64,000 nt of DNA. It comes from Massilia sp. YIM B02763 (lineage in GTDB: Bacteria > Pseudomonadota > Gammaproteobacteria > Burkholderiales > Burkholderiaceae_D). Where the stretch lies: NCBI RefSeq assembly GCF_030412015.1, contig NZ_JASNRD010000014.1, positions 1-64,000 of the forward strand, read 5' to 3'. This document shows, in pieces, positions 27,287 to 36,428 of the stretch (positions are counted from its first letter, which is position 1; the number at the start of each line of letters is the position of its first letter). The translations under genes and the position numbers were made by a program. Below the pieces are notes generated by a model, which worked only from the letters and a program-made list of their open reading frames with translations, was not told the DNA's origin and did not search any database.

Positions 27287-28741
27287 ATGCGCAGGTCCGA
27301 ACACTCCCTTTCCATGCTCGTCGTGGCCGCCCTGTTGGCCGGCTGCGCGGGCATGGGCCCGCACACGCCGCGTGCCGCGCTGGCCGGCACGGCGGCGTTG
27401 CCGGCCGCCGGCGCGATCGCCGAGGCGAGCCTTCCGTCCGCCGGCTGGCCCGGGCAGGACTGGTGGCGTGCCTATGGCGACCCGCAACTGGACCGGCTGG
27501 TCGAGCGGGCCCGCGCCGACAGCCCGACGGTGGCTGCGGCCCTGGCCCGCGTGCGCCAGGCCGCGGCGCTGGAAGGCGTGGCCGAGGCCGCGCTGGGCCC
27601 GCAGGCAAACCTGTCGGCGCGCAGCAGCCGCCAGCACTTCAGCGCCAACAGCAATATCCCGAAGCCGCTGGCCGGATCCTGGCGCTGGTTCAACGACGCC
27701 AGCGTGGGCCTGAGCTACGAGGTCGACTTCTGGGACAAGAACCAGGCCGCCGTGCGCGCCGCCGCGGGCCGCGTCGACGCCCAGGCGGCCGAGGCGCAGT
27801 CGGCCGCGCTGGCGCTGTCGGTGTCCGTCGTGCAGGCCTACCTGCGCCTGGACCAGCTCCATGCCCAGCGCGACCTGGCGGAACGGGCGCTGCGCCAGCG
27901 CGAGCAGACGCGCGACCTCGTGGCCCGGCGCGTGGCCGCCCAACTGGATGCGCGCGCCGACCTGAAACAGGCGGAGATCGCCGTGCCGCAGGCCCGCGGC
28001 CAGCTCGCCGCCCTCGACGAGGCGATCGCCCTGACGCGCGGCCAACTGGCGGCGCTCGCCGGGCAGGGACCGGATGCGGGCCTGGCGCTCGAGCGCCCGC
28101 ATATCGTCTTGCAGCGCGTGCCCGGCGTCCCGCCCGACCTGCCCGCGGCCCTGCTGGGGCGCCGTCCCGACCTGGTGGCGCTGCGCTGGCGCGTGGAGGC
28201 GGCCAGCGGCGACATCGACGTCGCCAAGGCCCAGTTCTACCCGAGCGTCAACCTGAGCGCGCTGGTGGGCGTGCAGAGCCTGGGCTTCGACCGCCTGCTG
28301 GAAGGAAGCAGCCGCTCGCTCGCGGCCGGCCCGCTGGTGACGCTGCCGCTGTTCGACGGCGGCCGCCTGCGCAGCAACCTGCAGGGACGCCATGCCGACT
28401 ACGACCTGGCCGTGGAGCAGTACAACGGCGCCGTCATCGAAGCGCTGCGCGACGTGGTCGCGCAACTGACGTCGCTGCACTGGCTCGAGGCGCGCATGCG
28501 CGAGCAGGACGAGGCGCTGGCCGCGGCCGAGCAGGCATGGCAGCTGGCCGACGAGCGTTATCGCGCCGGCCTCGGCAACTTCCTGCAGGTGCTGGTGGCC
28601 GACGCGCAGGTGATCGCCGAGCGGCGCAACCGTACCGACCTGGCCGCCCGCGCCAACGAGCTGGACCTGAACCTGGTGCGCGCCCTGGGCGGGGGCTACG
28701 GCGCGGCCGACCCCGCGCCGGCGGCCGCCGGCGCACCGTAA
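27287..28741 (+). CDS. NodT-family outer-membrane efflux lipoprotein
   Basis: Outer-membrane channel of a tripartite exporter (TolC/OprM type). The 484-residue protein begins with a lipoprotein signal peptide, lipobox LLAGC with Cys at about residue 20, then two OEP domains (WWRAYGDPQLDRLV, LLGRRPDLVALRWRVEAA, ADERYRAGLGNFLQVL) characteristic of the RND/EmrAB outer-membrane lipoproteins. The start at 27287 is chosen because it follows GAGG and puts the lipobox in place. Its TAA shares a base with an ATG of the next frame, and the fusion-protein gene follows directly. Confidence 0.93.
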   Translation: MRRSEHSLSMLVVAALLAGCAGMGPHTPRAALAGTAALPAAGAIAEASLPSAGWPGQDWWRAYGDPQLDRLVERARADSPTVAAALARVRQAAALEGVAEAALGPQANLSARSSRQHFSANSNIPKPLAGSWRWFNDASVGLSYEVDFWDKNQAAVRAAAGRVDAQAAEAQSAALALSVSVVQAYLRLDQLHAQRDLAERALRQREQTRDLVARRVAAQLDARADLKQAEIAVPQARGQLAALDEAIALTRGQLAALAGQGPDAGLALERPHIVLQRVPGVPPDLPAALLGRRPDLVALRWRVEAASGDIDVAKAQFYPSVNLSALVGVQSLGFDRLLEGSSRSLAAGPLVTLPLFDGGRLRSNLQGRHADYDLAVEQYNGAVIEALRDVVAQLTSLHWLEARMREQDEALAAAEQAWQLADERYRAGLGNFLQVLVADAQVIAERRNRTDLAARANELDLNLVRALGGGYGAADPAPAAAGAP

Positions 28742-28752
28742 TGAGGAGCACG

Positions 28753-29988
28753 ATGGAACCGAAGTCGCAAGAAGGACCCGCATCCGCCAACCCCGCACCC
28801 GCACCGACGCCCGCACCCGCGGCCGCGCCGACCCGGGCGCGCCGCTACGCCGGCCTGGCGCTGAGGGCGGCGTTGCCGCTCGTCGTGGTCGGCGTCGCCC
28901 TGTCGGCGCCCGGCCTGCTGCACTGGCAGCCGCACGGCGAGGCGACCGAGGATGCCTACGTGGAGGGCAACCTGGTGCAGGTCACGCCGCAGGTGGCCGG
29001 CACCGTGGTGCGCATCGGCGCCGACGACACGGACTATGTGCGCGCCGGCGACCCGCTCGTGCAACTGAACCCGCTCGACGCCCAGCTCGCGCTCGCGCGC
29101 GCCGAGGCGGGGCTGGCGAAGACGGCGCGCCAAGTGCGTGCCCAGTTCGCGAACGTGGAGCAATGGCGCGCCACCGTGGCGCTGCGCGCGACCGACCTGG
29201 CACGCGCCGAGAGCGACGTGGCGCGCCGCTACGGCCTGGTGGACAGCGGCGCCGTCTCGGGCGAGGACCTGCGCCACGCGAAAGACGCCACGGCCGCCGC
29301 GCGCGCCGCGCTGGCGGCCGCGCGCCAGCAGGAGCAGGCGGCGCGCGTGCTCGTGGACGGCACCACGGTCGAGGACCATCCGGAGGTGGCGGCTGCGATC
29401 GCCCAGGTGCGCGACGCCGCCGTGGCATTGTCGCGCACGGCGCTGGCGGCGCCCGTGGGCGGCATCGTGGCGCGCCGCAACGTGCAGATCGGGCAGCGCG
29501 TGGGCCAGGGCAGCCCCCTGATGGCGATCGTGCCGCTGGACCAGATGTGGGTCACGGCCAACCTCAAGGAAAACCAGCTGGCCGGGGTGCGCATCGGCCA
29601 GCCGGCCACCATGACCGCCGACGTCTACGGCAGCGAGGTCGTGTTCCACGGGCGCGTGGTCGGCCAGGAAGCGGGTACGGGCAGCGCCTTCGCCGCCGTG
29701 CCGGCGCAGAACGCGACCGGCAACTGGATCAAGGTGGTGCAGCGGGTGCCGGTGCGCATCGCGCTGGATCCGGCCGAGCTGCGCCGCCATCCGCTGCGCC
29801 TGGGCCTGTCGATGCGGGTGGAAGTGGATACCCGCGACCGCGGCGGACCGGCGCTGCTGCAGGCGGGCGTGCAGCGCACCGAATACGCGACTGCCGTGTT
29901 CGCGCGCGAGGACGCGGGCGCCGAGGCGATCATCGCGCGCGCCCTCGGCAAGCCGCAGGCGCACGCTCCCTCCGTGGCCGCGCGCTGA
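28753..29988 (+). CDS. EmrA/HlyD-type membrane fusion protein
   Basis: Periplasmic adaptor linking the inner-membrane pump and outer-membrane channel. The 411-residue protein has an Ala/Pro-rich cytoplasmic N-terminus, one TM helix (about 32-55: LRAALPLVVVGVALSA), a lipoyl half-motif (EDAYVEGNLVQVTPQVAG), a long alpha-hairpin (about 110-215) and the second half (APVGGIVARRNVQIGQRVGQG) plus the barrel (WVTANLKENQLAGVRIGQ). The hallmark ATEDAYVEGN and NLKENQL strings are EmrA-like. ATG 28753 follows GAGGAG; ATG 28741 is also in frame. Confidence 0.93.
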   Translation: MEPKSQEGPASANPAPAPTPAPAAAPTRARRYAGLALRAALPLVVVGVALSAPGLLHWQPHGEATEDAYVEGNLVQVTPQVAGTVVRIGADDTDYVRAGDPLVQLNPLDAQLALARAEAGLAKTARQVRAQFANVEQWRATVALRATDLARAESDVARRYGLVDSGAVSGEDLRHAKDATAAARAALAAARQQEQAARVLVDGTTVEDHPEVAAAIAQVRDAAVALSRTALAAPVGGIVARRNVQIGQRVGQGSPLMAIVPLDQMWVTANLKENQLAGVRIGQPATMTADVYGSEVVFHGRVVGQEAGTGSAFAAVPAQNATGNWIKVVQRVPVRIALDPAELRRHPLRLGLSMRVEVDTRDRGGPALLQAGVQRTEYATAVFAREDAGAEAIIARALGKPQAHAPSVAAR

Positions 29989-29995
29989 GCCGGCC

Positions 29996-31432
29996 ATGCG
30001 CGCGCAAGCGATCCCGCGGCCGGCGCTGCTGGCCACGATCTTCGTCTTCAACTTCATCGAATTCCTGCAGTCCGGGATGGTGGTGTTCGCCTCCGCCGCG
30101 ACCATGGGGCACGTCGGCGCTTCGCCCGAGGAGTACGCGCTGGCGACCGGGCTGTACGCGGCCGTCGCCGTCGTCGCGATCTCGCAGATGTCGGCGTGCG
30201 TGCAGCGCTTCGGCTGGCGCGACTTCATGCTCGGGTCGGCCCTGGTGTCGGCGCTGGGCGCCTGGACGTGCGCGGCGAGCACCTCGCTGTTCGGCTTCGC
30301 CGCCGGGCGCGTGCTGATGGCGGCGGGCGGCGGCGTCTTCATGACGGCCGCGCGCATGATGGTGAACTTCATTCCGCCGTCGCCGGCGCGCATCATCGGC
30401 ATCGCGTCGTTCGGCGCCGCGCTGTCCGGCGGGCTCGCGCTGGCCTCGCTGGCGGCGGGCACCCTCGTCGGCGCGGAGGCCTGGAGCGGCATCTTCCTGC
30501 TGCTCGCGACGCTGGCGCTGCTGGGCGGCGCGCTGGCGTGGCGCTGGCTGCCGAACGGCGCCGATACCCTCGACGCGTCGCCCAGCCGCTTCGACCTGGG
30601 CGACAGCCTGGCGCTGGGCGGCGCCGCCTTCCTGCTGCTGTACGGCCTGCAGCGCCTGGTCTACGACTGGCACCGCGAGCGCGCCGACGTGTTGGCGCTC
30701 GTCGGCTGCGGCCTGCTGCTGGCCGTGCTGTTCTACGCGCGCCACCGGCGCCGGCCCGCGCGCTTCCTGCGCCTGGAGATGCTGCGCAGTCCGCGCTACC
30801 GCACGGGCTTGCTGATCTTCGCGAGCTGCTACACGCTGCTGGGCATGTTCAACACGGTGCTGCCGCAGCTGGTGCAGCGGGTGCTGGGCGTTCCGCTGCA
30901 GCAGGCGGGAGAACTGCAGGCGGCCGGGATGGCGCTCGGCATTCCCGTGTTCGCGGCAATGCTGCTGGTGGTGCGCAAGCATCCGCACGCGACCAAGTTC
31001 TACGTCACGGGCTTCCTCGCGCTGGCGGCGTTCGGCTGGCATTTCGCCCATCTCGATCCGGCCGCGCAACCCTGGCGCAGCGTGGCGCCGTGGATCGGCC
31101 TGTTCGGCACGTTCGTCATCCTCGCCATGGCGACGACGGCGCTGCACTCGTTCACGGACTTCCAGCACGACAACGTGCTGTTCTCCAATGCCCAGCAGCT
31201 GAAGAACATGCTGGGCCAGGTCGGCACGGCGCTCGGGGCGGGGTATGGGGGCGTGCTGCTGCAGGACCGCGGGGCGCTGCATGGAGAACGCCTGGCGGAG
31301 CAAGCCTCCGTCGGCGGCGCCGTGCTGCTGCAGCAGGGCAGCCTGCTGGCCGGCATCGACGTGTTCCTGCTGCTGGCCGTGACGGGCGTCGTCGGCGCCG
31401 TCCTGCTGGCCGTGCAGCGGCGCTTCGACTAA
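29996..31432 (+). CDS. EmrB-type MFS efflux transporter
   Basis: Inner-membrane drug/proton antiporter of the 14-TM DHA2 type. The 478-residue protein is hydrophobic throughout, with the N-terminal segment LLATIFVFNFIEFLQSGMVV, ATGLYAAVAVVAISQMSA and PPSPARIIGIASFGAALSGG. It starts 7 bases after the fusion-protein stop, so nodT-like, emrA-like and emrB-like form one operon. The usual D/N-rich first TM motif of DHA2 members is replaced by F-I-E-F, so the substrate spectrum is open. No regulator gene is directly linked. Confidence 0.88.
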   Translation: MRAQAIPRPALLATIFVFNFIEFLQSGMVVFASAATMGHVGASPEEYALATGLYAAVAVVAISQMSACVQRFGWRDFMLGSALVSALGAWTCAASTSLFGFAAGRVLMAAGGGVFMTAARMMVNFIPPSPARIIGIASFGAALSGGLALASLAAGTLVGAEAWSGIFLLLATLALLGGALAWRWLPNGADTLDASPSRFDLGDSLALGGAAFLLLYGLQRLVYDWHRERADVLALVGCGLLLAVLFYARHRRRPARFLRLEMLRSPRYRTGLLIFASCYTLLGMFNTVLPQLVQRVLGVPLQQAGELQAAGMALGIPVFAAMLLVVRKHPHATKFYVTGFLALAAFGWHFAHLDPAAQPWRSVAPWIGLFGTFVILAMATTALHSFTDFQHDNVLFSNAQQLKNMLGQVGTALGAGYGGVLLQDRGALHGERLAEQASVGGAVLLQQGSLLAGIDVFLLLAVTGVVGAVLLAVQRRFD

Positions 31433-31436
31433 ATAG

Positions 31437-31466
31437 ATCGCTGAATCGATCGCCGAATCGATCGGC
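31437..31466. repeat. Short 12-bp tandem repeat
   Basis: Two 12-bp units, GATCGCTGAATC and GATCGCCGAATC, plus a partial third (GATCGGCGG). It begins 4 bases after the emrB-type stop and lies in the 153-bp gap before lldD, the remainder of which shows no clear promoter. Confidence 0.6.
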
Positions 31467-31585
31467 GGCAGGCGCCGTGGCCTTGCCGAAGCGGCGATGT
31501 TTGCGCAGAATAGGGTCGGGGACACCAGGGACGGCGACGCAGCCGTCCATACGACAACGACACCGGCGCGACGCCGCGACACGCC

Positions 31586-32716
31586 ATGATCATTTCTTCC
31601 GCCACCGACTACCGCGAGGCGGCACGCCGCAAGCTGCCGCCGTTCCTGTTCCATTACCTCGACGGCGGCGCCGGCACCGAGACCACGCTACGCGCGAACG
31701 TCGACGACCTGCAGCAGGTGGCGCTGCGCCAGCGCGTGCTGAAGGGCTCCGCGCAGCTCGACCTGTCGACCGAATGGTTCGGCACGTCGCACCGGCTGCC
31801 GGTGGCGCTGGCGCCGATCGGCCTGGCGGGCATGTATGCGCGGCGCGGCGAGGTGCAGGCGGCGCGCGTGGCGGCGGAGCGCGGCATTCCCTTCATCCAG
31901 TCGACCGTGTCGGTGTGCGCGCTGAAGGAGGTGGCCGGCCGCTGCGACCAGCCCCTGTGGTGCCAGCTGTACGTGCTCAAGGACCGCGGCTTCATGCGCG
32001 ACTACCTGCGGCGCGCCCGCGAACTGGGCATCGAGACGCTCGTGTTCACCGTCGACATGCCCGTGCCGGGCGCGCGCTACCGCGACGCCCATTCCGGCAT
32101 GAGCGGCAGGAACGGTCCGCTGCGGCGCGTCGTGCAGGCCATGCTGCACCCGCGCTGGGCGCTGGACGTGGGCCTGCTGGGCCGTCCTCACGACCTGGGC
32201 AACATCTCGACCTACCGCGGCAACCCGACGGGCCTGGCCGACTACATCGGCTGGCTGGCCGCCAACTTCGATCCGGGCATCGACTGGGCCGACCTGCAGT
32301 GGATCCGCGACGAGTGGGACGGTCCGATGGTCATCAAGGGCATCCTCGACGCCGACGACGCGCGCGATGCCAGGGCCTTCGGCGCGGACGGCATCGTCGT
32401 CTCGAACCACGGCGGGCGCCAGCTGGACGGCGCGCTGTCGACGGCCAAGGCCTTGCCGGCGATCGCCGCCGCAGTCAAGGGCGACATGACGATCCTCGCC
32501 GACGGCGGCGTGCGCACGGGCCTGGACGTCGTGCGCATGCTGGCGCTGGGCGCGGACGGCGTGCTGCTGGGCCGCGCCTTCATCTACGCGCTGGCCGTCG
32601 CCGGCGGGGAGGGCGTGCGCAGGCTGCTGGACATCTTCGAGAAGGATATCCGGACCAGCATGGTGCTGACGGGCGTGAAGTCCGTGCGCGAGATCGGGCC
32701 GGAGATTCTCGCCTAG
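31586..32716 (+). CDS. lldD: FMN-dependent L-lactate dehydrogenase
   Basis: Membrane-associated flavoenzyme oxidising L-lactate to pyruvate with electrons passed to quinone. The 376-residue TIM barrel shows the alpha-hydroxyacid dehydrogenase motifs: [15 protein letters not shown] and [11 protein letters not shown] at the N-terminus, [15 protein letters not shown], and the active-site [10 protein letters not shown] with catalytic His and Arg, followed by [19 protein letters not shown]. The sequence resembles LldD rather than glycolate oxidase or mandelate dehydrogenase. It is monocistronic and convergent with the Nit1C operon; lldR and the permease are not adjacent. Confidence 0.93.
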   Translation: MIISSATDYREAARRKLPPFLFHYLDGGAGTETTLRANVDDLQQVALRQRVLKGSAQLDLSTEWFGTSHRLPVALAPIGLAGMYARRGEVQAARVAAERGIPFIQSTVSVCALKEVAGRCDQPLWCQLYVLKDRGFMRDYLRRARELGIETLVFTVDMPVPGARYRDAHSGMSGRNGPLRRVVQAMLHPRWALDVGLLGRPHDLGNISTYRGNPTGLADYIGWLAANFDPGIDWADLQWIRDEWDGPMVIKGILDADDARDARAFGADGIVVSNHGGRQLDGALSTAKALPAIAAAVKGDMTILADGGVRTGLDVVRMLALGADGVLLGRAFIYALAVAGGEGVRRLLDIFEKDIRTSMVLTGVKSVREIGPEILA

Positions 32717-32750
32717 GGTCTACCCGACCGGTTTTTCGCTAACGGTAACA

Positions 32751-32855
32751 CCGCCGCCCCTGCGAGAATACCGTCGCCCCTGCGAGAATACCGTCGCCCC
32801 TGCGAAGGCAGGGGCCCAAGTTCCTCGCGCCGCCACGTCCGCAAACCCGGGTCCC
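32751..32855. repeat. Tandem 20-bp repeats plus REP-like element between lldD and the Nit1C operon
   Basis: Two near-identical 20-bp units (CCGYCGCCCCTGCGAGAATA at 32751-32770 and 32771-32790) and a diverged third (32791-32810) end in a hairpin, GCCCCTGC-GAAG-GCAGGGGC (32796-32815). It is followed by CCCAAGTTCC (32815-32824) and ACCCGGGTCCC, both also found in the element at 62984-63072. It lies between two convergent stops. Confidence 0.75.
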
Positions 32856-32860
32856 GGCCC

Positions 32861-33139
32861 TCATTCGGCAAAGCGTTCGACGCCAACCTGGCCTCCTTCG
32901 AACCGCTCCGCCTTCTGCTCGATCCTTGCCAGCTGGTCCAGCGCGGAAGAACAGGCGAAGCCGTATTTCGCCCTGACCCGCTCGCTGGCGATGTGCAAGG
33001 CTTCGCGGCTGCGCCGCACGAAATCGTCCACCGGATAGCGGCCGCCGACGTCGAGGTAATCCTTGATGACGAGCGAGGGCGAGTAGCAGTCGTCGACGGT
33101 GCCGTCCGGCCAGCGGACGGTGAAGCGCATTTCAGGCAT
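32861..33139 (-). CDS. MSMEG_0570-family small protein of the Nit1C cluster
   Basis: A 92-residue soluble protein, MPEMRFTVRWPDGTVDDCYS at the start, matching the MSMEG_0570 family that is described as a nitrogen-starvation-response protein and occurs with Nit1-type nitrilases. It has no signal peptide or membrane segment; conserved-looking residues are WPDG, C-YSPS, Y-VDDF and RV-A-KYGFACS. It overlaps the glycosyltransferase stop by 8 bp and has AGGGAG before the ATG, so it closes the operon. Function unknown. Confidence 0.88.
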   Translation of the reverse strand: MPEMRFTVRWPDGTVDDCYSPSLVIKDYLDVGGRYPVDDFVRRSREALHIASERVRAKYGFACSSALDQLARIEQKAERFEGGQVGVERFAE

Positions 33140-34313
33140 GGGGTGCTCCCTGGGATGGGGTGGCGAGGCAGGCGCGATAGAGCGCGAGGTGGCGCACGGC
33201 CGAGCGGTGCCAGCTGTGCTGGGCGCACACGGCCTGGCCGCGTGCGCGCAGCCTCGTCGCCGTGGGCGGATCGCAGGCCTCGACGAGCGCGGCGGCGATC
33301 GACGCCGGATCGTCCGGATCGGCCCAGGCGCAGGCGCGTTCCGGCAGGTAGTCGGTAAATGGGGCGATGCGTGGGACGACGACCGGGGTGCCGCTCGCCA
33401 TCGCTTCCAGCACGACGAGGCCGAAGCCTTCGCGCAGCGAGGGAAACGCCAGCACGTCGGCGCAGCGCAGCAGGGCGGGCATGTCCTTGTCGTCGATCCG
33501 GCCCAGCACTTGCAAAGGCCGGCCCGGCCCACGCTCGAGTCCCGCCGCGGCGACCCGGGCCTCGAATTCCCGCGCGTAGGCGCCGTGGTCCAGCAGGCTG
33601 GCGCCGCCCGCGATCACGAGCTGTGCGCGCGGCAGGCGGGCGCGCAGCAGCAGGAAGGCCTGCAAGATGCGCAGCGTGTTCTTGCGCGGCTCTATGCCGC
33701 CGACGGCCAGCACGACGGGTCCCGGACCCAGGCCCAGCCCGGCGCGCAGGGCCAGGTCGCGTTCGTTCGGCTCCGGCGTCCAGCGCGCCAGGTCGACGCC
33801 GTTGGATACCTGCAGCGCAGCGATGTCGTGTTCGCGTGCGAGCGTCTCGCACCACAGGCGGCTCACGCACAGCACGCGGTCGGCGGCGCGGTAGCCGCGC
33901 TCCTGCCAGGCGGCCAGCAGCGGATCGTCGAAGTCGTCCAGGTGGTGCACGGTGCGCACGAAGCCCGGGATGATGCCGCGCCCGCGCAGGACGGCGAGGG
34001 CGTTGGCGCTGATCGCATCCTGGGCGTGATAGATGTCGAATTGTGGCGCATCGGGACGGGCGAACCAGGCCACGTAGTCGTCGATGCCCTGCCGCACGCG
34101 CGCGGCGAGGTTTCCGTCCACGGCGCGCGCCGGCACGCCGGTCCAGCCGCAGCGCGTCTCGCGGAACAGCCCGCGTCCGTGCGGGTCGGGCGCCAGCACC
34201 GTCGCGTGCTGGCCCAGCGCATGCAGGGCGTCGCCCAGCTCGATGGCGTGCACGACGCCGCCGCGCGGATTCGTCGAGTGGGTCAGCAGGGCGATGCGCA
34301 GCGCCGCCTCCAT
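33132..34313 (-). CDS. Glycosyltransferase, MSMEG_0565 family (GT4 type)
   Basis: A 393-residue GT-B-fold transferase. The start MEAALRIALLTHSTNPRGG has the N-terminal Gly-rich loop; VLAVGGIEPRKNT, and the donor-binding segment FPSLREGFGLVVLEAMASG with the E-x7-E motif, are typical of GT4 enzymes. Its sequence corresponds to the MSMEG_0565 family found in Nit1-type clusters. The upstream AIR-synthase-like stop is one base away, and its own end overlaps the MSMEG_0570-like gene by 8 bp. The sugar donor and acceptor are unknown; its presence suggests that a glycosylated or nucleotide-like product is made. Confidence 0.87.
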   Translation of the reverse strand: MEAALRIALLTHSTNPRGGVVHAIELGDALHALGQHATVLAPDPHGRGLFRETRCGWTGVPARAVDGNLAARVRQGIDDYVAWFARPDAPQFDIYHAQDAISANALAVLRGRGIIPGFVRTVHHLDDFDDPLLAAWQERGYRAADRVLCVSRLWCETLAREHDIAALQVSNGVDLARWTPEPNERDLALRAGLGLGPGPVVLAVGGIEPRKNTLRILQAFLLLRARLPRAQLVIAGGASLLDHGAYAREFEARVAAAGLERGPGRPLQVLGRIDDKDMPALLRCADVLAFPSLREGFGLVVLEAMASGTPVVVPRIAPFTDYLPERACAWADPDDPASIAAALVEACDPPTATRLRARGQAVCAQHSWHRSAVRHLALYRACLATPSQGAPHA

Positions 34314-34314
34314 C

Positions 34315-35301
34315 TCAGGCTCCCGGCGCGGCGCAGCCGATGAAGCGTTCTTCGGCGAAGTCCCACAGAGGGGCGCTCTCGCCGTCGTGGCGCAGCGTGA
34401 CGCGCGTGCCGGGCATGACGCGCCCGAAGGCGGCGCAGGCGATGCCCCGCGCCGCGAAGCGCTGCCGCACGGCCTGCAGGTGCGCATCCGGGACGGCGAG
34501 CAGGAAGCCGTAGCTGGGAAAGGCGGCGAGCCAGCGTTCCAGCGCTACGCCATCCGGACGGGGCACGAGTGCCGGTTCGACCTCCGCGCCCACGCCGGAG
34601 CACTCCAGCAGCATCAGCGCCGTGCCGACGGCGCCGGCCATGCTGATGTCCTTGGCTGCCGCGCACAGGCCGTCCTCGGCCAGGCCGGGCAGGATCTCGA
34701 GGTCCGCGCGCAGGCGTTCGGGCGGCGCGCCCGTGCTGGCGTTCCAGTAGGCGTACGGTTCCTGGAAGCGGCCGCGCAGGTCGATGGCGGCGACGAGGTG
34801 GTCGCCGGGACGCGCATCGAAGCTGGTCAGGAGCTTGTTCGCCCGTCCCACGATGGCCACCGACAGCTGCTCGCGGTCGTTGCGCCGGTTGCTGTGGCCG
34901 CCCACGATGGGCACGCCGTACACGCGCGAGGCCTCGGCCAGGCCTTCCAGCACGGGCGCGGCCGCCGCGCCGCCACGGCTCCACAACGCGTCGACGACGG
35001 CCGTGGGCCGGCCGCCCATCGCATAGATGTCGCTCACGTTGACCATCACGCCGCAGTAGCCGGCGAACCACGGTTCGCGCTCGACGAATTCGTTGAGGAA
35101 GCCCTCGATGGCGAACAGCAGCCAGCCGTCGCCGTCGGGGATCGCCGCGCAATCGTCGCCCACGAGGACGGCGCTGGGCGCGCCGGCGGCCAGCAGGGGC
35201 AGCACGCCGTCGATGTCGCGCTTGTGGGCGAAGCCGCGGGTGTCGCGCAGGAAGCGCGCAAGGGCGCTGGCCGGGCCCTGGGGGAGGTCGGGAACGTTCA
35301 T
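34315..35301 (-). CDS. AIR-synthase-like (PurM/ThiL/HypE-type) ATP-binding protein of the Nit1C cluster
   Basis: A 328-residue protein of the PurM superfamily, sll0787/MSMEG_0567 C-terminal type. VLVGDDCAAIPDGDGWLLFA is the nucleotide-binding strand region, followed by NVSDIYAMGGRPTAVVDALW, PIVGGHSNRR and the second PurM half (about 200-320). Superfamily members use ATP to activate an amide or carboxylate oxygen. In some organisms this domain is fused to the GNAT domain; here they are separate genes. It overlaps the radical SAM gene by 4 bp. The substrate is unknown. Confidence 0.87.
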   Translation of the reverse strand: MNVPDLPQGPASALARFLRDTRGFAHKRDIDGVLPLLAAGAPSAVLVGDDCAAIPDGDGWLLFAIEGFLNEFVEREPWFAGYCGVMVNVSDIYAMGGRPTAVVDALWSRGGAAAAPVLEGLAEASRVYGVPIVGGHSNRRNDREQLSVAIVGRANKLLTSFDARPGDHLVAAIDLRGRFQEPYAYWNASTGAPPERLRADLEILPGLAEDGLCAAAKDISMAGAVGTALMLLECSGVGAEVEPALVPRPDGVALERWLAAFPSYGFLLAVPDAHLQAVRQRFAARGIACAAFGRVMPGTRVTLRHDGESAPLWDFAEERFIGCAAPGA

Positions 35302-36428
35302 GCCGGCCTCTTTTCGTAGGTGGACAGCGTGGAGCAGGCGCCGCAGCGCCCGCAGCCGGCCTTGATCTCGCCGGAGCGCATGCCGTCCGCCTCCAGCATG
35401 CCGGCCAGCGGTTCTAGCACGCCGCGCATGAAGGCCGCATCCGGCGCCGGATGGTCTTCGAGCGGCGTGCCGGTGACGGGGACGAAGGGCACGACGAACG
35501 GGTACACGCCCATCTCGACGAGGCGCGCCGACGTGTCCAGGATCGCCTGCGGCGTGTCGCCCAGCCCGGCGAGGATATAGGTGCTGACCTGGCCGCGGCC
35601 GAACACGGCGACGGCGGCCTCGAAGGCGTCGAAGTAGCGCTCGAGGGGCACGCTGGCCTTGCCCGGCATGATGCGCGCGCGCACCTCCGGGGTGACGGCT
35701 TCCAGGTGCATGCCGAGCGCATCGATGCCGGCGTCGCGCATGCGCACGAACCAGGCGTCGTCGTCGGGCGGTTCGCACTGGCCCTGGATCGGCAGGTCGA
35801 CAGCTGCTTTTACCCCAGCTGCGCTCTCGCACAGGATCTGGGCGCCGCGGTCGGTGGCGTTCGGCGTGCCCGTCGTCATGACCATGTGCCTGACGCCGTC
35901 AAGCTCCACGGCGGCGCGCGCCACCTCGGCCAGCTGCTGCGGGGTCTTGCGGGCGATGGTGCGGCCGGCGGCGAGCGACTGGCCGATGGCGCAGAACTGG
36001 CACATCTTGCGCCGGCTTTCGTAGCGGATGCAGGTCTGCAGCACGGTCGTCGCCAGCACGTCGGCGCCGTGCAGCGTGGCGATCTTGGAGTAGGGAATGC
36101 CGTCCGCGGTCTCCAGCTTGTAGAACCTGGGCTGGCGCGGGAAGGAGACGACGGCCAGCTCCACGCCGTCGCGCACGATGCGGCTGGTGCCGTCGGCCTG
36201 CGGCGCCTCGGCGACGTAGGGCGAGCTCCAGGAACCGGCCGTGTGCACGGGGATCATGACGGTGTGGCCGTCGATGGTGACGGCCTTGTGGTCGGTGGGG
36301 CCGGCGCCGCCGCGGCGGCTGGGCGCGCCGGCACCCGGGTCGGCCAGGCGCAGGCCGACGGACTGCAGTTCGGCGATCAGGTGGCTGTTCGTGGCGGGTT
36401 GCAATGCGAGATCGAGGGGGGCGTTCAT
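35298..36428 (-). CDS. Radical SAM protein, MSMEG_0568 family, of the Nit1C cluster
   Basis: A 376-residue predicted [4Fe-4S] radical SAM enzyme. The cluster-binding cysteines are seen as C133-x9-C143-x2-C146 ([18 protein letters not shown]), not the usual CX3CX2C. A second group, C359-x2-C362-x2-C365, lies at the extreme C-terminus and may hold an auxiliary cluster. The middle ([45 protein letters not shown]) fits a BioB-like TIM barrel. The stop overlaps the AIR-synthase-like start by 4 bp and its start overlaps the nitrilase stop by 4 bp. In Pseudomonas fluorescens the homologous gene belongs to the cluster needed for growth on cyanide. Confidence 0.9.
   Translation of the reverse strand: MNAPLDLALQPATNSHLIAELQSVGLRLADPGAGAPSRRGGAGPTDHKAVTIDGHTVMIPVHTAGSWSSPYVAEAPQADGTSRIVRDGVELAVVSFPRQPRFYKLETADGIPYSKIATLHGADVLATTVLQTCIRYESRRKMCQFCAIGQSLAAGRTIARKTPQQLAEVARAAVELDGVRHMVMTTGTPNATDRGAQILCESAAGVKAAVDLPIQGQCEPPDDDAWFVRMRDAGIDALGMHLEAVTPEVRARIMPGKASVPLERYFDAFEAAVAVFGRGQVSTYILAGLGDTPQAILDTSARLVEMGVYPFVVPFVPVTGTPLEDHPAPDAAFMRGVLEPLAGMLEADGMRSGEIKAGCGRCGACSTLSTYEKRPA

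Noticed and set aside
32751-32815. Regular repeats considered as a CRISPR array
   Set aside because: The 20-bp units are directly adjacent with no spacers, and no cas gene is present.
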